Below, in pieces: positions 1-8,530 of a DNA stretch of 64,000 bases. This DNA comes from Flavobacterium azizsancarii (GTDB lineage Bacteria > Bacteroidota > Bacteroidia > Flavobacteriales > Flavobacteriaceae). Every line of letters starts with the position of its first letter. Within the stretch, counting starts at the first letter, position 1. The notes beneath the pieces are model-generated. The model was given only the letters and a program-made list of their open reading frames with translations, made no database searches and was not told where the DNA came from. Both the position numbers and the translations under genes were made by a program. The stretch lies in the NCBI RefSeq assembly GCF_027980145.1, contig NZ_JAMZNK010000014.1:1-64000 (forward strand). Reading direction: 5' to 3'.

Positions 1-43
1 CTTTAGATAACAACAAGATAGTAGCTGATTTTGATCTTTCAAA

Positions 44-198
44 GTGGCACAAATCGAACCGGAAAACTATGACTTATTAACCGAGTGGCACAAATTGAAC
101 CGAAATAGTGGGACTATTCAAACCGAAATAGTGGCACAAATTCACCGAAATGGGTGGCACGGTCCGACCGAAATCACTGGCACAAATCGAACCGAAAT
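44..198. repeat. 23-bp periodic repeat array, probable IS21-type terminal repeats
   Basis: Six copies of a sequence close to GTGGCACAAATCGAACCGAA begin at 44, 85, 108, 131, 154 and 177. The last five are exactly 23 bp apart; the first is 41 bp upstream. Copies differ by a few bases and there are no unique spacers. Multiple short terminal repeats are characteristic of IS21-family ends, where IstA binds. I infer that this is the end of such an element with istA/istB to the left of the window, but no transposase gene is visible here. An open frame from 44 to 253 runs through the repeats and is not a credible gene. Confidence 0.5.
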
Positions 199-253
199 AT
201 CCAATAAGGATTATTCCGTTATGAAAACATTCAAAGCGGTCTCACAAGGGTAG

Positions 254-902
254 CTTTTTTTATACTTATTATTTTTAGGCATTATAATATTTATCTACAA
301 ATTATTTTCAATATTCTACTAAAACTTTCAATAGGCCGGCATGGCAAAAATTATTCCCAAATCTTAAGGAGTTTAGAGCAGGGGTACTATTACTGTCCAA
401 TTTTGCCATAAAATTCGATATGCTGATTTTCCAATTTTTCACTTCATTTTGCTGAAAAAGTAAATTAAATTGTTTTTAAATGACATTTTTTCAAAATTAA
501 ATTCAGGCTTTATTATTTAGAAATTCGTCTTTGAAATTGAAAAAAAGAGATCTACTATTTATTTGTATTAAGAAATTACCTACCTTTATTGTGTTCCACA
601 AACATTAAATTTTCTATTTAAATTAACTTATATAAATTACCTCACCTTCATCTTTGATAAAAATTTAAGATTTCAATAAAAAACGCTGTGTAATTAATTA
701 ATTGAATGACAGGATGTTAAATTTAAAAACAATACTTCATAATTTGTTTTAATTACAAGGTAAATACGTACATTTATTCTTGTAATCTACAAATCTTAAA
801 AAAAAGCTAAAAATAAAAACTGCAATATCAAAGATTTCGTTTATATGTATTTGCGGAATTACAATTATTACTATTAATAAACTTTTTTTAAAAACTAAAA
901 TT
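254..902. other. gene-free AT-rich stretch
   Basis: About 650 bases of very AT-rich sequence between the repeat array and the first ferritin-like gene. I see no conserved coding potential, RNA gene or strong hairpin. The promoter of the ferritin-like pair should lie in the right-hand part. A TATTTG stretch near 850 resembles a poor match to the Bacteroidota -7 element but is not convincing. Confidence 0.4.
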
Positions 903-1649
903 ATGAAAAATGAAGTTAAAATTCATGAAGTTGACCGCTCATTGAATAACAGAAGGAGCTTTCTTAAGCTCAGTGGCTTGGCATTAGCAAGCGCGGGTCT
1001 GGTAATAGCTGGTTGTAGCAACAATGACGATGATAATGAGCCGGAAGACACATCGCTGCCAGGAGTTAGAAATGGCGTCTTTGATTTAGGTTCAGGAGAT
1101 TTTGGAGTATTAACCTATGCTTATGCTCTGGAACAACTGGAAGCGGACTTTTATACTAAAGTTGTAAATTCCACAAGTTTTAATAGCGCTTTTAACGATA
1201 TTGAACGTCAGGTATTAACTGACTTATATCATCATGAAGTAATTCACAGAGATTTTTTTAAAGCTGCTTTAACCGGAGCACTTCCAAATCCTACTACTCA
1301 ATTACTTCCAACTTTGGCTTTTAATTATGGTTCACTAAATTTTAATAGCCGTACCGAAGTTCTTGCCACTGCAAAAGCACTAGAGGATACTGGAGTTGCA
1401 GCTTATAATGGAGCAGGAAAATTAATTAAAAGTGCCGATTATTTACTATTAGCAGGAAAAATTGTTTCAGTAGAAGCAAGGCACGCATCAGCTATTAGAA
1501 GTTTAATTAATCCTAATTCTAAGGACTTTGCTGGCGACGATATCATTAGTACAACAACAGGATTAGATGCTGCTAAAGATCCTTCTAAAATATTACCAAT
1601 TGCAGGAGGCTTTATTACCACAAAATTTACTGCCAAATACTTACCTTAA
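903..1649 (+). CDS. ferritin-like domain lipoprotein with Tat-like signal
   Basis: A 248-residue protein of the ferritin-like family related to desiccation-associated proteins (Ferritin_2 type). The N-terminus carries a twin-arginine motif (R17-R18 followed by SFLK), a hydrophobic stretch and a lipobox ending at C38, followed by an acidic Asp/Asn/Glu linker. This predicts an exported lipoprotein, possibly folded before export. The four-helix core shows the expected carboxylate/His pattern: E77 and E80, E112-x-x-H115, E161, and E191-x-x-H194, so a di-metal site looks intact. The next gene is a paralogue 27 bp downstream, and the two probably form one transcript. Family members are poorly characterised; iron storage, oxidative-stress protection or desiccation tolerance are all only possible roles. 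Confidence 0.85.
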   Translation: MKNEVKIHEVDRSLNNRRSFLKLSGLALASAGLVIAGCSNNDDDNEPEDTSLPGVRNGVFDLGSGDFGVLTYAYALEQLEADFYTKVVNSTSFNSAFNDIERQVLTDLYHHEVIHRDFFKAALTGALPNPTTQLLPTLAFNYGSLNFNSRTEVLATAKALEDTGVAAYNGAGKLIKSADYLLLAGKIVSVEARHASAIRSLINPNSKDFAGDDIISTTTGLDAAKDPSKILPIAGGFITTKFTAKYLP

Positions 1650-1676
1650 ATCTTAACTAGCTAAAACTTAGAAATT

Positions 1677-2489
1677 ATGAATATTTTAAAATTTATAGAA
1701 ACATTTACTGATGATAGCTTAATGAGAAGCACTGGATCAAGAAGAGACAGTTTTAATCAGTTTGGAAACATAGGAAAAACATTGGCATACGCATCAATAC
1801 CATTCGGATTATCGGCTATGGCAAATAAGGCACTCGCAAAAGATATTACTGCAACACCGGCAACTCCAATTGGAGCTTTGCAATTTGCATTAACATTAGA
1901 ATATCTGGAAAATGAATTTTATGCCATGGCATTAGATTCAGGCGTAATTCCGGCATCAGAAAATTCAGGGAGAGATTTAAAAGTTTTCCAACAAATAGCA
2001 GCACACGAATCCAATCATGTTAAATTTTTAATTGCAGGACTCGGCGGACCAGCAAGTGCTAATTTTGTTGCAAAACCTACTTTTGACTTTACAGTTGGCG
2101 GAGCATTTGATCCGTTTGGTGACTATCCAACCTTTTTAGCATTGGCTCAGGCTTTTGAAGATACAGGCGTAAGAGCCTATAAAGGTCAGGCAGCAAATTT
2201 AATTAGCGCACCTGATTTATTGACTGCCGCATTACAAATTCACTCTGTAGAAGCACGCCACGCATCTGAAGTACGACGATTACGCGGATTAAAAGGATGG
2301 ATCTCAAATAGCGAAAGAGGCGCAGGAATGCCACCTGCAACACAAGCCGTTTATGATGGTGAAGGAGTTACTACTCAGGCAGGATTTAATACTTCAACTG
2401 CATTTGGAGCTTCCGCAGGTTCAGAGGCTTATGATGAACCACTTACGACCCAACAAGTTGTTGATATTGCAAATTTATTTATTGTTTAA
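1677..2489 (+). CDS. ferritin-like domain protein, second of tandem pair
   Basis: A 270-residue paralogue of the preceding gene. It has the same helical core with E75 and E78, E111-x-x-H114, E161, and E192-x-x-H195, so the predicted metal ligands are conserved. The N-terminus has an RRDSF motif at residues 22-26 followed by a weakly hydrophobic segment (about 34-50) ending near ALAKD. That could be a Tat-type signal cleaved by signal peptidase I, and there is no lipobox cysteine. The C-terminal 60 residues after the core are Gly/Ala/Thr-rich and not recognised. It lies 27 bp after the lipoprotein paralogue and is followed by a strong terminator at 2511, which supports a two-gene operon. One product would be membrane-tethered and the other soluble in the periplasm. 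Substrate unknown. Confidence 0.82.
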   Translation: MNILKFIETFTDDSLMRSTGSRRDSFNQFGNIGKTLAYASIPFGLSAMANKALAKDITATPATPIGALQFALTLEYLENEFYAMALDSGVIPASENSGRDLKVFQQIAAHESNHVKFLIAGLGGPASANFVAKPTFDFTVGGAFDPFGDYPTFLALAQAFEDTGVRAYKGQAANLISAPDLLTAALQIHSVEARHASEVRRLRGLKGWISNSERGAGMPPATQAVYDGEGVTTQAGFNTSTAFGASAGSEAYDEPLTTQQVVDIANLFIV

Positions 2490-2510
2490 CAAAACAATTC
2501 TAAATATTGA

Positions 2511-2544
2511 ACCACCTTCGAGTTATTGTGAAGGTGGTTTTTTT
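2511..2544 (+). terminator. intrinsic terminator of the ferritin-like operon
   Basis: A perfect 9-bp stem (ACCACCTTC at 2511-2519 pairing with GAAGGTGGT at 2530-2538) with a 10-base loop, followed by a run of T. It starts 22 bases after the stop codon of the second ferritin-like gene. Confidence 0.85.
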
Positions 2545-2994
2545 GTCTTGAAAAAATTTGCTACCTAATAAGTGATATCTACAATTATTCAGACGATTTT
2601 TGCATATAGAAAGCTTACGAAATATATTATTATTAAATAGATCTACTACATTTTTTATCGGAGATTGAGAAAATGTCAAATTTTAGCTGCAAGTATAAAT
2701 GTATCCATTTTTTAATCATGCCTAAAAAAGTTTTAATTTAATAAGTAAAACAAGATAATTTAATGTAAAACTTATTTCCACGAAACTATCTATTTAACTT
2801 TTATGAGTAATTAAATAATGAAAATAATTATTTAAAAAAAGCCATTTCGTAAAATTAGTCACAATTACATTTAATAGTAATTATTTATTTACCGAAATTA
2901 TTCCAAATAAATTAAACGTACTGGTGTAGTGTTTTATTTTTTTAGATCTAAGCCAACATTCGATCTTTAGAGAAAACAAATCAAAATTTCGCAA
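2545..2994. other. gene-free AT-rich stretch
   Basis: About 450 bases with no credible coding sequence on either strand. It separates the ferritin-like operon terminator from the hairpin at the end of the minus-strand fasciclin remnant. Nothing structured was recognised. Confidence 0.4.
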
Positions 2995-3023
2995 TAAAAA
3001 AAACTGAAATTTCAGGTTTTTTT
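2995..3023 (-). terminator. hairpin terminator belonging to the fasciclin remnant
   Basis: CTGAAATTTCAG (3004-3015) is a perfect palindrome flanked by a run of A on the left and a run of T on the right, so it could stop transcription in both directions. The same 12-base core is the centre of the terminator after the intact fasciclin gene (11703-11720). It sits at the equivalent place after the fasciclin remnant on the minus strand, so the two look like copies of one ancestral gene-plus-terminator unit. Confidence 0.6.
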
Positions 3024-3045
3024 ATCAATTAATTTTTTTAGGAAA

Positions 3046-3190
3046 TTACATTTTTGGAAGTAGCACTGTATCCACTACATGTATAACGCCATTCGATTGA
3101 TTTACATCCGCAATTGTAACTTTAGCTTTATTTCCGCTTTAGTCACTAATGTATCGGGTTTTGCGATAGCCTCGCTTAATTTTAGTATTC
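3046..3190 (-). pseudogene. fasciclin-domain gene remnant
   Basis: Reading the minus strand, the sequence ends with ...SNGVIHVVDTVLLPKM-like residues (here VNQSNGVIHVVTDVLLPKM apart from one swapped pair) followed by a stop at 3046-3048. The run before it reads SGNKAKVTIAD. This is nearly identical to the C-terminal 35 residues of the intact fasciclin protein at 11116-11670. The Glu codon of the intact copy has become TAA at 3139-3141, and upstream of about 3150 the similarity collapses into short out-of-register pieces. No start or N-terminal domain is present. It is a dead, truncated paralogue whose terminator is still recognisable next to it. Confidence 0.8.
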
Positions 3191-3361
3191 AACATAATTT
3201 TAATTTTACATGCTACCAATAGAGAGATATGACTTCAATTAACTAAAAACTATATTTGTTTTTAATTAATTGAATTATAAATAAGGCAGTTTTATGGTAT
3301 TGGTCTTAGCTTAAAAAAATAGTATAGAACTATTATTTTAAGCTATTCATTTTAAACCAAA

Positions 3362-3769
3362 TTAATTTCCTCTATAAGTCGAATATCCGTAAGCAGAAAG
3401 CGTGATTGGAACATGGTAATGGTTTTGATCCTTAATCTGAAATACGACTTCTATAAAGGGATAGAAACTGTCGATACCACTCTTTTTAAAATAATCAGCT
3501 GTAAAGTAAGTCAGTTTATAAATTCCTAAATTAGATTGTTGCGAGTTTAAAAAATCTGTTATTCTTCCGTTTGAATCTGTTTTTTTTTCATCAGTGAAAG
3601 ACCATTTTTTTGTTTCTTCATTGTATTGTTCTAATTTAATTGTAACTCCTCTTACTGGTTCTCCTTTTGATACATCCAGGATATGGCTTGAAAGTTGATA
3701 GTTATTTTTTTGAGCAAAAATTACTGTTGAGAAGAGTAGAAAGAGGGATGTTATTATTAATTTTTTCAT
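3362..3769 (-). CDS. uraH: 5-hydroxyisourate hydrolase, exported (transthyretin-like)
   Basis: A 135-residue protein of the transthyretin/HIU hydrolase family, which hydrolyses 5-hydroxyisourate to OHCU in urate degradation. Residues 1-19 form a signal peptide (MKKLIITSLF..., cleavage near FAQ), so the enzyme is predicted to be periplasmic. Family marks are the N-terminal LSSHILDVSKGEP block with H29, R69 in the SNGRI segment, and the C-terminal HYHVP...AYGYSTYRG block (117-134). The family signature normally ends YRGS; here the last residue is Asn (YRGN). The gene lies 22 bp downstream of the GlcG/HbpS-like gene and probably shares its transcript. No uricase or OHCU decarboxylase is in the window, so the pathway context is incomplete. 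Confidence 0.85.
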   Translation of the reverse strand: MKKLIITSLFLLFSTVIFAQKNNYQLSSHILDVSKGEPVRGVTIKLEQYNEETKKWSFTDEKKTDSNGRITDFLNSQQSNLGIYKLTYFTADYFKKSGIDSFYPFIEVVFQIKDQNHYHVPITLSAYGYSTYRGN

Positions 3770-3791
3770 GTTTTTATTTTTAAGGTTAAAA

Positions 3792-4316
3792 TTATTTTGT
3801 TGTAGTAATTCCTAATTCTGCAATTGCTGCAGATTTAGCTATCAAGTCATCATTTTCTGGGTTACCTCCGCCAGCAACTCCGATACTTCCGATTATATTT
3901 CCCTTATACCAAATTGGTATCCCGCCGCTTAAGAGTAACAATTCTGGCAGTGTATTTAAATTTTTTGTGTCTGGATTTTTTTCTGCATTCCTTAGTAGAG
4001 TAAGCGTTGCTGTTTTTGTAGATAGCGCCGTATAAGCCTTTCTTCTCGCTGCTTCGGCATTGTGCGGGCCGACACCATCTGCACGGGTAATTAAAATAAT
4101 TGTTCCTGAAGCGTCTAATAGTGCTATGGAGACCTTTTGGTTTAGTAATGCTGCGGTTTTTGTAACACGCTTATTGATATCTAATGCTGCATCTAAAGTT
4201 AAATTATCAACAGAAGTAACATAATTATTAATTGATAATTCGGCTTTTTGGATTTCTGTATTATTTTGACCGCTACTTGCATTTGCAATTAGCAGAAATA
4301 AAAATATAATTCTCAT
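3792..4316 (-). CDS. GlcG/HbpS-like (DUF336) exported protein
   Basis: A 174-residue protein of the GlcG/HbpS family (DUF336). An N-terminal signal peptide covers roughly residues 1-16. The core shows family features: a VSIALLDASG strand, a GPHNAEAARRKAYTA helix (about 80-95) and a C-terminal GGIPIWYKGNIIGSIGVAGG block. HbpS in Streptomyces binds haem and responds to redox stress, and GlcG-like proteins occur beside diverse catabolic genes; a defined activity for this one is not known. It is transcribed with the downstream exported hydroxyisourate hydrolase (22-bp gap) and follows a Crp/Fnr-type regulator gene, 62 bp away, on the same strand. A redox- or purine-related periplasmic role is plausible but only inferred. 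Confidence 0.75.
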   Translation of the reverse strand: MRIIFLFLLIANASSGQNNTEIQKAELSINNYVTSVDNLTLDAALDINKRVTKTAALLNQKVSIALLDASGTIILITRADGVGPHNAEAARRKAYTALSTKTATLTLLRNAEKNPDTKNLNTLPELLLLSGGIPIWYKGNIIGSIGVAGGGNPENDDLIAKSAAIAELGITTTK

Positions 4317-4378
4317 GATTTTTTTTCTGCAAAGTTAATTGCTGTAGAATTGAAAAATGTTGCCCTATGTCAACGTTT

Positions 4379-4948
4379 TTACAATTTCGATTTTATCCTG
4401 CTTAGGGTAGAAGGAGATATTCCTAAATAGGAAGCCATCATTTTATTTGATATGCGTAGCAACAATTGTGGTTGGTGTTTAATAACCCATTTAACTTTAT
4501 CTAAAGCATCAAAACCTTGAAAGCCATAAATTCTTTTTTGAGCTACAATAAACCCAAGCTCTAAAATTTCAGTGTATAATTTTGCAAATTGAGGTACCTC
4601 GTCAACTAATTTATAAAAATCGATTCTTGAAATACAAAGTAATTCAGACTTTTCTATGGTTTGTAAGTACTCTTCTGCTGGTTTTTGGTCAATAAAACTT
4701 GGTAAAGCAGTAACAAAATTGCCCTCGAAAGCAAAATATCTCGAACTTTCATAGCCATCTTTAGACGCAGTAAACAAACGAACACAGCCTTTGTTTATAA
4801 AATAATAATGATGGCATACTTGGTCATAATTCAGCAGGATTTCCTTTCGCTTTGTTTTTACTAAACTAAAGTACAAAGAAATTTTAAGAAGTGATTGGTC
4901 GTCTATGTCAGTTTTGCTTTTTATGAATTTTTGAAGAGTGGAATACAT
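4379..4948 (-). CDS. Crp/Fnr family transcriptional regulator
   Basis: A 189-residue protein with an N-terminal cyclic-nucleotide-binding-type beta barrel (about 25-115, including the FINKGCVRLF and YFAFEGNFV segments) and a short C-terminal helix-turn-helix ending ISNKMMASYLGISPSTLSRIKSKL. This compact architecture is common in Bacteroidota, where such regulators typically lack the canonical cAMP-binding residues; the ligand is unknown. It lies immediately upstream of the GlcG/HbpS-like and hydroxyisourate hydrolase genes on the same strand, 62 bp away. It is the likely regulator of that pair, or at least co-oriented with it. Confidence 0.85.
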   Translation of the reverse strand: MYSTLQKFIKSKTDIDDQSLLKISLYFSLVKTKRKEILLNYDQVCHHYYFINKGCVRLFTASKDGYESSRYFAFEGNFVTALPSFIDQKPAEEYLQTIEKSELLCISRIDFYKLVDEVPQFAKLYTEILELGFIVAQKRIYGFQGFDALDKVKWVIKHQPQLLLRISNKMMASYLGISPSTLSRIKSKL

Positions 4949-5302
4949 AAGGCTTATTTCCAGATTTTTATCGAGTTGATTCTAGGTTTAGAAAAAATAG
5001 TTTAATAATGTTTGCTATATTTTTGCATGAGTAAAAATATTTGTAAATCAAATAGTTATATTAAGTTTATTGTAAGTATTTATCATGGTATTAAAATTAA
5101 TCTTAAATTAGTATTAAAAAAATCATTAATTAAATGTTGCTATTTATAAACATTAATTTTTATGGTTGCCGTTTTCTTGACTATTCAAATTGTAACGAAT
5201 CTATTGAACTTAATACTGACCTTGCTTGAATTTTAAATAGTTTTCAGTTTCTTCTAAAACTTTTAAATAAGTCAGATAAAAAAGAATAGAATCAATTTTA
5301 TT
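4949..5302. other. intergenic stretch without recognised features
   Basis: About 350 AT-rich bases between two minus-strand genes. It should contain the promoter of the Crp/Fnr regulator near 4950-5050 and the 3' end of the histidine kinase transcript. No strong hairpin or coding signal was seen. Confidence 0.35.
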
Positions 5303-6811
5303 CTAAATAGTAGTTCTAAACTGTTTTAAAGGCAGCGTAACAATAAATTCAGCTCCATTGTCTTTTTCTCCAATAGCTCTGATATCTCCATTATGTCTTT
5401 TTACGATTTTTCTGCAAAGTGCAAGACCAAGACCATTTCCTTCGTACTGATCTTTGGAATGCAGTCTTTCAAAAGCATTAAAAATCCTTTCGTAATGACT
5501 TGAATCCAATCCAATACCATTGTCTTTGATGCTTATTTGCAATAAATCTTTACCATCACTATTTATAATAATAGATGTTATTATAACCCTGGGCGGCTGA
5601 TCTGCTTTTGAAAACTTTAATGCATTGTGAATAAGGTTATAAAAAAGCTGCTGGATCAGTATAGGAGCTCCTTCGATATACGGAAGCTCACTTGCAATTA
5701 GTATGGCGTCTTTCTCTTTTATAATCAGTTCAAGATCTATTTTTATATTTTCAATTATTGCATCGAGATTTATATTGTCAACTGGCTGAGTTGTTTTATT
5801 AATGGTCGAGTAAGACAAAATACCTTCTATAATTGTCTGCATGCGCTCAGCAGAATGTTGAACTTTTTCAAGATATTTTTTTGAGTTTTCCGAAAAATTA
5901 GTTTCAATATCATTTCTTAAAAGACCATTGAAAAATTTAATTTTCCTAACCGGCTCTTTCAGATCATGGCTTACTACATTGGCAAAATGCAGCAAATCAT
6001 CATTTGATTTGCGCAGCTCCTCGGTATTCTCGGCAACCTGTTTTTTAAGTTCATCCGAGAACTGTTTTTGTTCGCTGATGTCCTGTACAATTCCGATAAT
6101 AGTGGTAGGATTACCCTTTTCGTCCTTGATAATTTTACCATTGATTTTAACCCATCGAACAGAATTGTCCTTATTTAAAATTCTTGCCTCATAACACATT
6201 TTTCCAGTAATCTGAGCTTCTTTGTGTGCTTTTTCCCGCATTAACTGATCATCAGGATGCAATTTTGAAATAAGCTGCTCGTTGGCTATTTCTCCTTCAA
6301 CAGACCAGATTTCATTGAAATTTCGCGATGTCTTGATTTTTTTTGTTTTAAGATCTATTTCATATGTTCCCATACCTGAGGAATCCAGTGCCATCCTTAA
6401 TCTTTCATCTGAGTTCAGTATCTGCTGCTGTGCAAGATTAAGATCTGTAACATCTGTAGCTGTATTCATTACGCCATAGATTTTTCCATTGGAATCGTAT
6501 AGCGGTGTAAAACTATAATTAAAATAATGCGTTTGTAATACCTGACTTATTACCAAATCTACCCTTACATTTTTTGCATAGAATGCAAAGCCTGTTTTTA
6601 GCACATTAAGTATCTGTTCAAATATTTGCTGGTTTTCCAGTTCTAGCAGAATTTCTTTGTAACTTTTACCTATAACATCTTCCCCTTTACCCCAGGTTGT
6701 GATCATAGCAGGATTAGCTATTTGAATTTTTAATTCATCGCTGACATAAACTCCTATTGGAAATGGTGCAGTTTCTACTATGCCTTTCAAAATAAGCAAG
6801 TTGTCGTACAT
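5303..6811 (-). CDS. soluble PAS-PAS sensor histidine kinase
   Basis: A 502-residue sensor kinase without obvious membrane segments. Two PAS domains are seen: the first at about 5-125 and the second at about 133-250, ending in the PAC-type GIVQDISEQ motif. A short coiled coil (about 250-275) leads to the dimerisation/phosphoacceptor domain with H282 in the VVSHDLKEP motif. The ATPase domain has N-box residues N392 and N396, DNGIG at 430-434 and GLGLA at 460-464. All catalytic motifs are intact. No response regulator is adjacent, so it is an orphan kinase. PAS domains suggest an intracellular redox, light or small-molecule cue; the nearby photolyase cluster makes light conceivable but there is no direct evidence. 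Confidence 0.88.
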   Translation of the reverse strand: MYDNLLILKGIVETAPFPIGVYVSDELKIQIANPAMITTWGKGEDVIGKSYKEILLELENQQIFEQILNVLKTGFAFYAKNVRVDLVISQVLQTHYFNYSFTPLYDSNGKIYGVMNTATDVTDLNLAQQQILNSDERLRMALDSSGMGTYEIDLKTKKIKTSRNFNEIWSVEGEIANEQLISKLHPDDQLMREKAHKEAQITGKMCYEARILNKDNSVRWVKINGKIIKDEKGNPTTIIGIVQDISEQKQFSDELKKQVAENTEELRKSNDDLLHFANVVSHDLKEPVRKIKFFNGLLRNDIETNFSENSKKYLEKVQHSAERMQTIIEGILSYSTINKTTQPVDNINLDAIIENIKIDLELIIKEKDAILIASELPYIEGAPILIQQLFYNLIHNALKFSKADQPPRVIITSIIINSDGKDLLQISIKDNGIGLDSSHYERIFNAFERLHSKDQYEGNGLGLALCRKIVKRHNGDIRAIGEKDNGAEFIVTLPLKQFRTTI

Positions 6812-6981
6812 AATAGCAGTAGATTTAGTTTTTTTTACGAATGTAGTATTGTTTTATACTTTATTTTTTACAATAATTTATTAAATTATTTCAAAATTCC
6901 AATGATATTAAATCAAATGTTTTTTAACAATATTAATTACGTGCAATCTAATCTCAAACAATAGTCTATTACTAACTAGTG

Positions 6982-7116
6982 TTATTTATTTCTGCATTTA
7001 TCACTGCAATATTTCACTTTGTCCCAAACCTTTTTCCATTTTTTTCTCCATGCAAATGGTCTTTGGCAGACAACGCAGATTTTAGTGGGCAGGTTTTGTT
7101 TCTTAACTCCTCGCAT
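6982..7116 (-). CDS. DUF2256 small zinc-ribbon-like protein
   Basis: A 44-residue protein read on the minus strand from ATG (7114-7116) to TAA (6982-6984). It has paired cysteines C14-V-V-C17 and C37-S-D-K-C41 around a basic Trp-rich centre ([22 protein letters not shown]). This matches the DUF2256 pattern, a tiny putative metal-binding family often found beside cryptochrome/photolyase genes. Its start lies inside the end of the photolyase gene (14-bp overlap), which suggests translational coupling in one transcript. Function is unknown; zinc binding is inferred from the cysteines. The high Lys/Arg content fits nucleic-acid contact, but this is a guess. Confidence 0.82.
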   Translation of the reverse strand: MRGVKKQNLPTKICVVCQRPFAWRKKWKKVWDKVKYCSDKCRNK

Positions 7117-8530
7117 TTTGTTGTTTATTTCTAAAACCCCAAACAATATCACTCGCGTATTTTCGAGTTTCCTCTATGTCAACTATAGGATCTGGATAAT
7201 CTGTACCTATCTCGCATTTGTAAAATTGCTGCTCAATACCATTTAATTTCCATGGTTCATGAATTAATTGTAATGGGATTTCCTTTAGTTCAGGCAGCCA
7301 TTTTTTTATAAAAAGGCCTTCTGAATCGTGCTGCTGAGAGTTTTTTATGGGATTATAAATTCTAATAATATTGCCGGTTGTTGTACCCGCCTGCATCTGA
7401 ATCTGCGGATAATGAATTCCGGGTTCGTAATCTAAAAACTGTCTGGCCAGAAAATGCAGTTCCCGCCAGTCCTGCCACAAATTAAATGTAAAAAAGGAAA
7501 CTACCATCGCCCGCATTCTAAAATTGATATAACCTGTTTCAACTAAACATCGCATGCAGGCATCAACAATAGGAACTCCGGTTTTACCCTCCTGCCACGC
7601 TTTTATATAGATTTCGTTTTTGGGTTTTACCAAAGAATCGTAATCTTTGTTTATGTTTTTAAATTCAATTTGACAGTCATTTTCAAATTTTTGCATAAAA
7701 TGACAATGCCAGTGCAGCCTGGAAACAAAATTAAGCATGGCTCTTTTGTTGGGCGATGCTTCATAAAACTGATTGGTATATTGATACACCATTCGCATAC
7801 TAACGTTTCCGTAGGTTAAATAGGGAGATAAACGGCTGCAGCCCTTTCGGCTTAAACCGGGTTTAGAAATATGTTTACTGTAATTGACATGTCTCTCTTT
7901 TGCAAAACTTTCCAAATACCGCCAGGCCCAATATTCTCCTCCCTGTTGAAAGTTTTCATTTCTCTCTGTTATTTCATTACAAAGTAATTTTCCTTGTAGC
8001 TTTTGATAAAAATCAGGAGTTAAATTTTCAAAATTAAAAGTATTGAGTTCAATCATTTTAGGTGCTGCACGCATCGTTTTTTCCCAGCGCTTATCCCAGT
8101 CCTCTCTTGATCGCAGCTTTCTGATTACACCGTGCAGTTGCGATTGTTTCCAAAGAATGTTATGAGCATCAAAAAAAGACTGCATGGCAATATCCCTGTC
8201 AAAAGTTACTTTGTTGCCTATTTCCTGATGCGAAAACACGGTTTGAACATCATAAAGACTGCATAGGTGTTCAAAAACAGTCTGGACTTCTTGATGAAAA
8301 TAATAAATCTGCGTGTCAATTGACTTTAATTTAGACTTCATTTCCTGTAAGGATTCATAAACAAACCGCCAATGACGTACATCAGAATCATCAAAGGCCA
8401 TTATTGAAGGCTCAAAAAAATAAACCAAAAGAAGCGGAATGTTTTCCTGCTGCGCCATAAAAAGAGGTTCGTGATCTGTAAAACGCAGATCACGTTTGAA
8501 CCACATAATATTTATCTTTTTTTTACTCAA
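7103..8530 (-). CDS. cryptochrome/photolyase family flavoprotein
   Basis: A 475-residue member of the DNA photolyase/cryptochrome family. The N-terminal Rossmann-like domain begins [19 protein letters not shown] (6-24). The C-terminal FAD-binding domain includes the [11 protein letters not shown] block (232-242), the [18 protein letters not shown] block (312-329), and the [12 protein letters not shown]...NIIRIYNP block (371-394). Such enzymes use FAD and light to repair UV pyrimidine dimers or 6-4 products, or act as photoreceptors; sequence by eye does not settle which. Length is normal. The start overlaps the end of the flavin reductase gene by 4 bp, and the end overlaps the DUF2256 gene, so it sits in the middle of a tightly coupled minus-strand operon. 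Confidence 0.88.
   Translation of the reverse strand: MSKKKINIMWFKRDLRFTDHEPLFMAQQENIPLLLVYFFEPSIMAFDDSDVRHWRFVYESLQEMKSKLKSIDTQIYYFHQEVQTVFEHLCSLYDVQTVFSHQEIGNKVTFDRDIAMQSFFDAHNILWKQSQLHGVIRKLRSREDWDKRWEKTMRAAPKMIELNTFNFENLTPDFYQKLQGKLLCNEITERNENFQQGGEYWAWRYLESFAKERHVNYSKHISKPGLSRKGCSRLSPYLTYGNVSMRMVYQYTNQFYEASPNKRAMLNFVSRLHWHCHFMQKFENDCQIEFKNINKDYDSLVKPKNEIYIKAWQEGKTGVPIVDACMRCLVETGYINFRMRAMVVSFFTFNLWQDWRELHFLARQFLDYEPGIHYPQIQMQAGTTTGNIIRIYNPIKNSQQHDSEGLFIKKWLPELKEIPLQLIHEPWKLNGIEQQFYKCEIGTDYPDPIVDIEETRKYASDIVWGFRNKQQNARS

Noticed and set aside
44-198. CRISPR-like regular repeats
   Set aside because: The 23-bp units abut with no unique spacers and diverge from each other; no cas gene is present.
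44-253. 69-codon open frame
   Set aside because: It is simply a stop-free path through the repeat array; its residues repeat in step with the 23-bp units.
2353-2568. Open frame overlapping the end of the second ferritin-like gene
   Set aside because: It is a shifted frame that runs through the terminator hairpin; no family resemblance.
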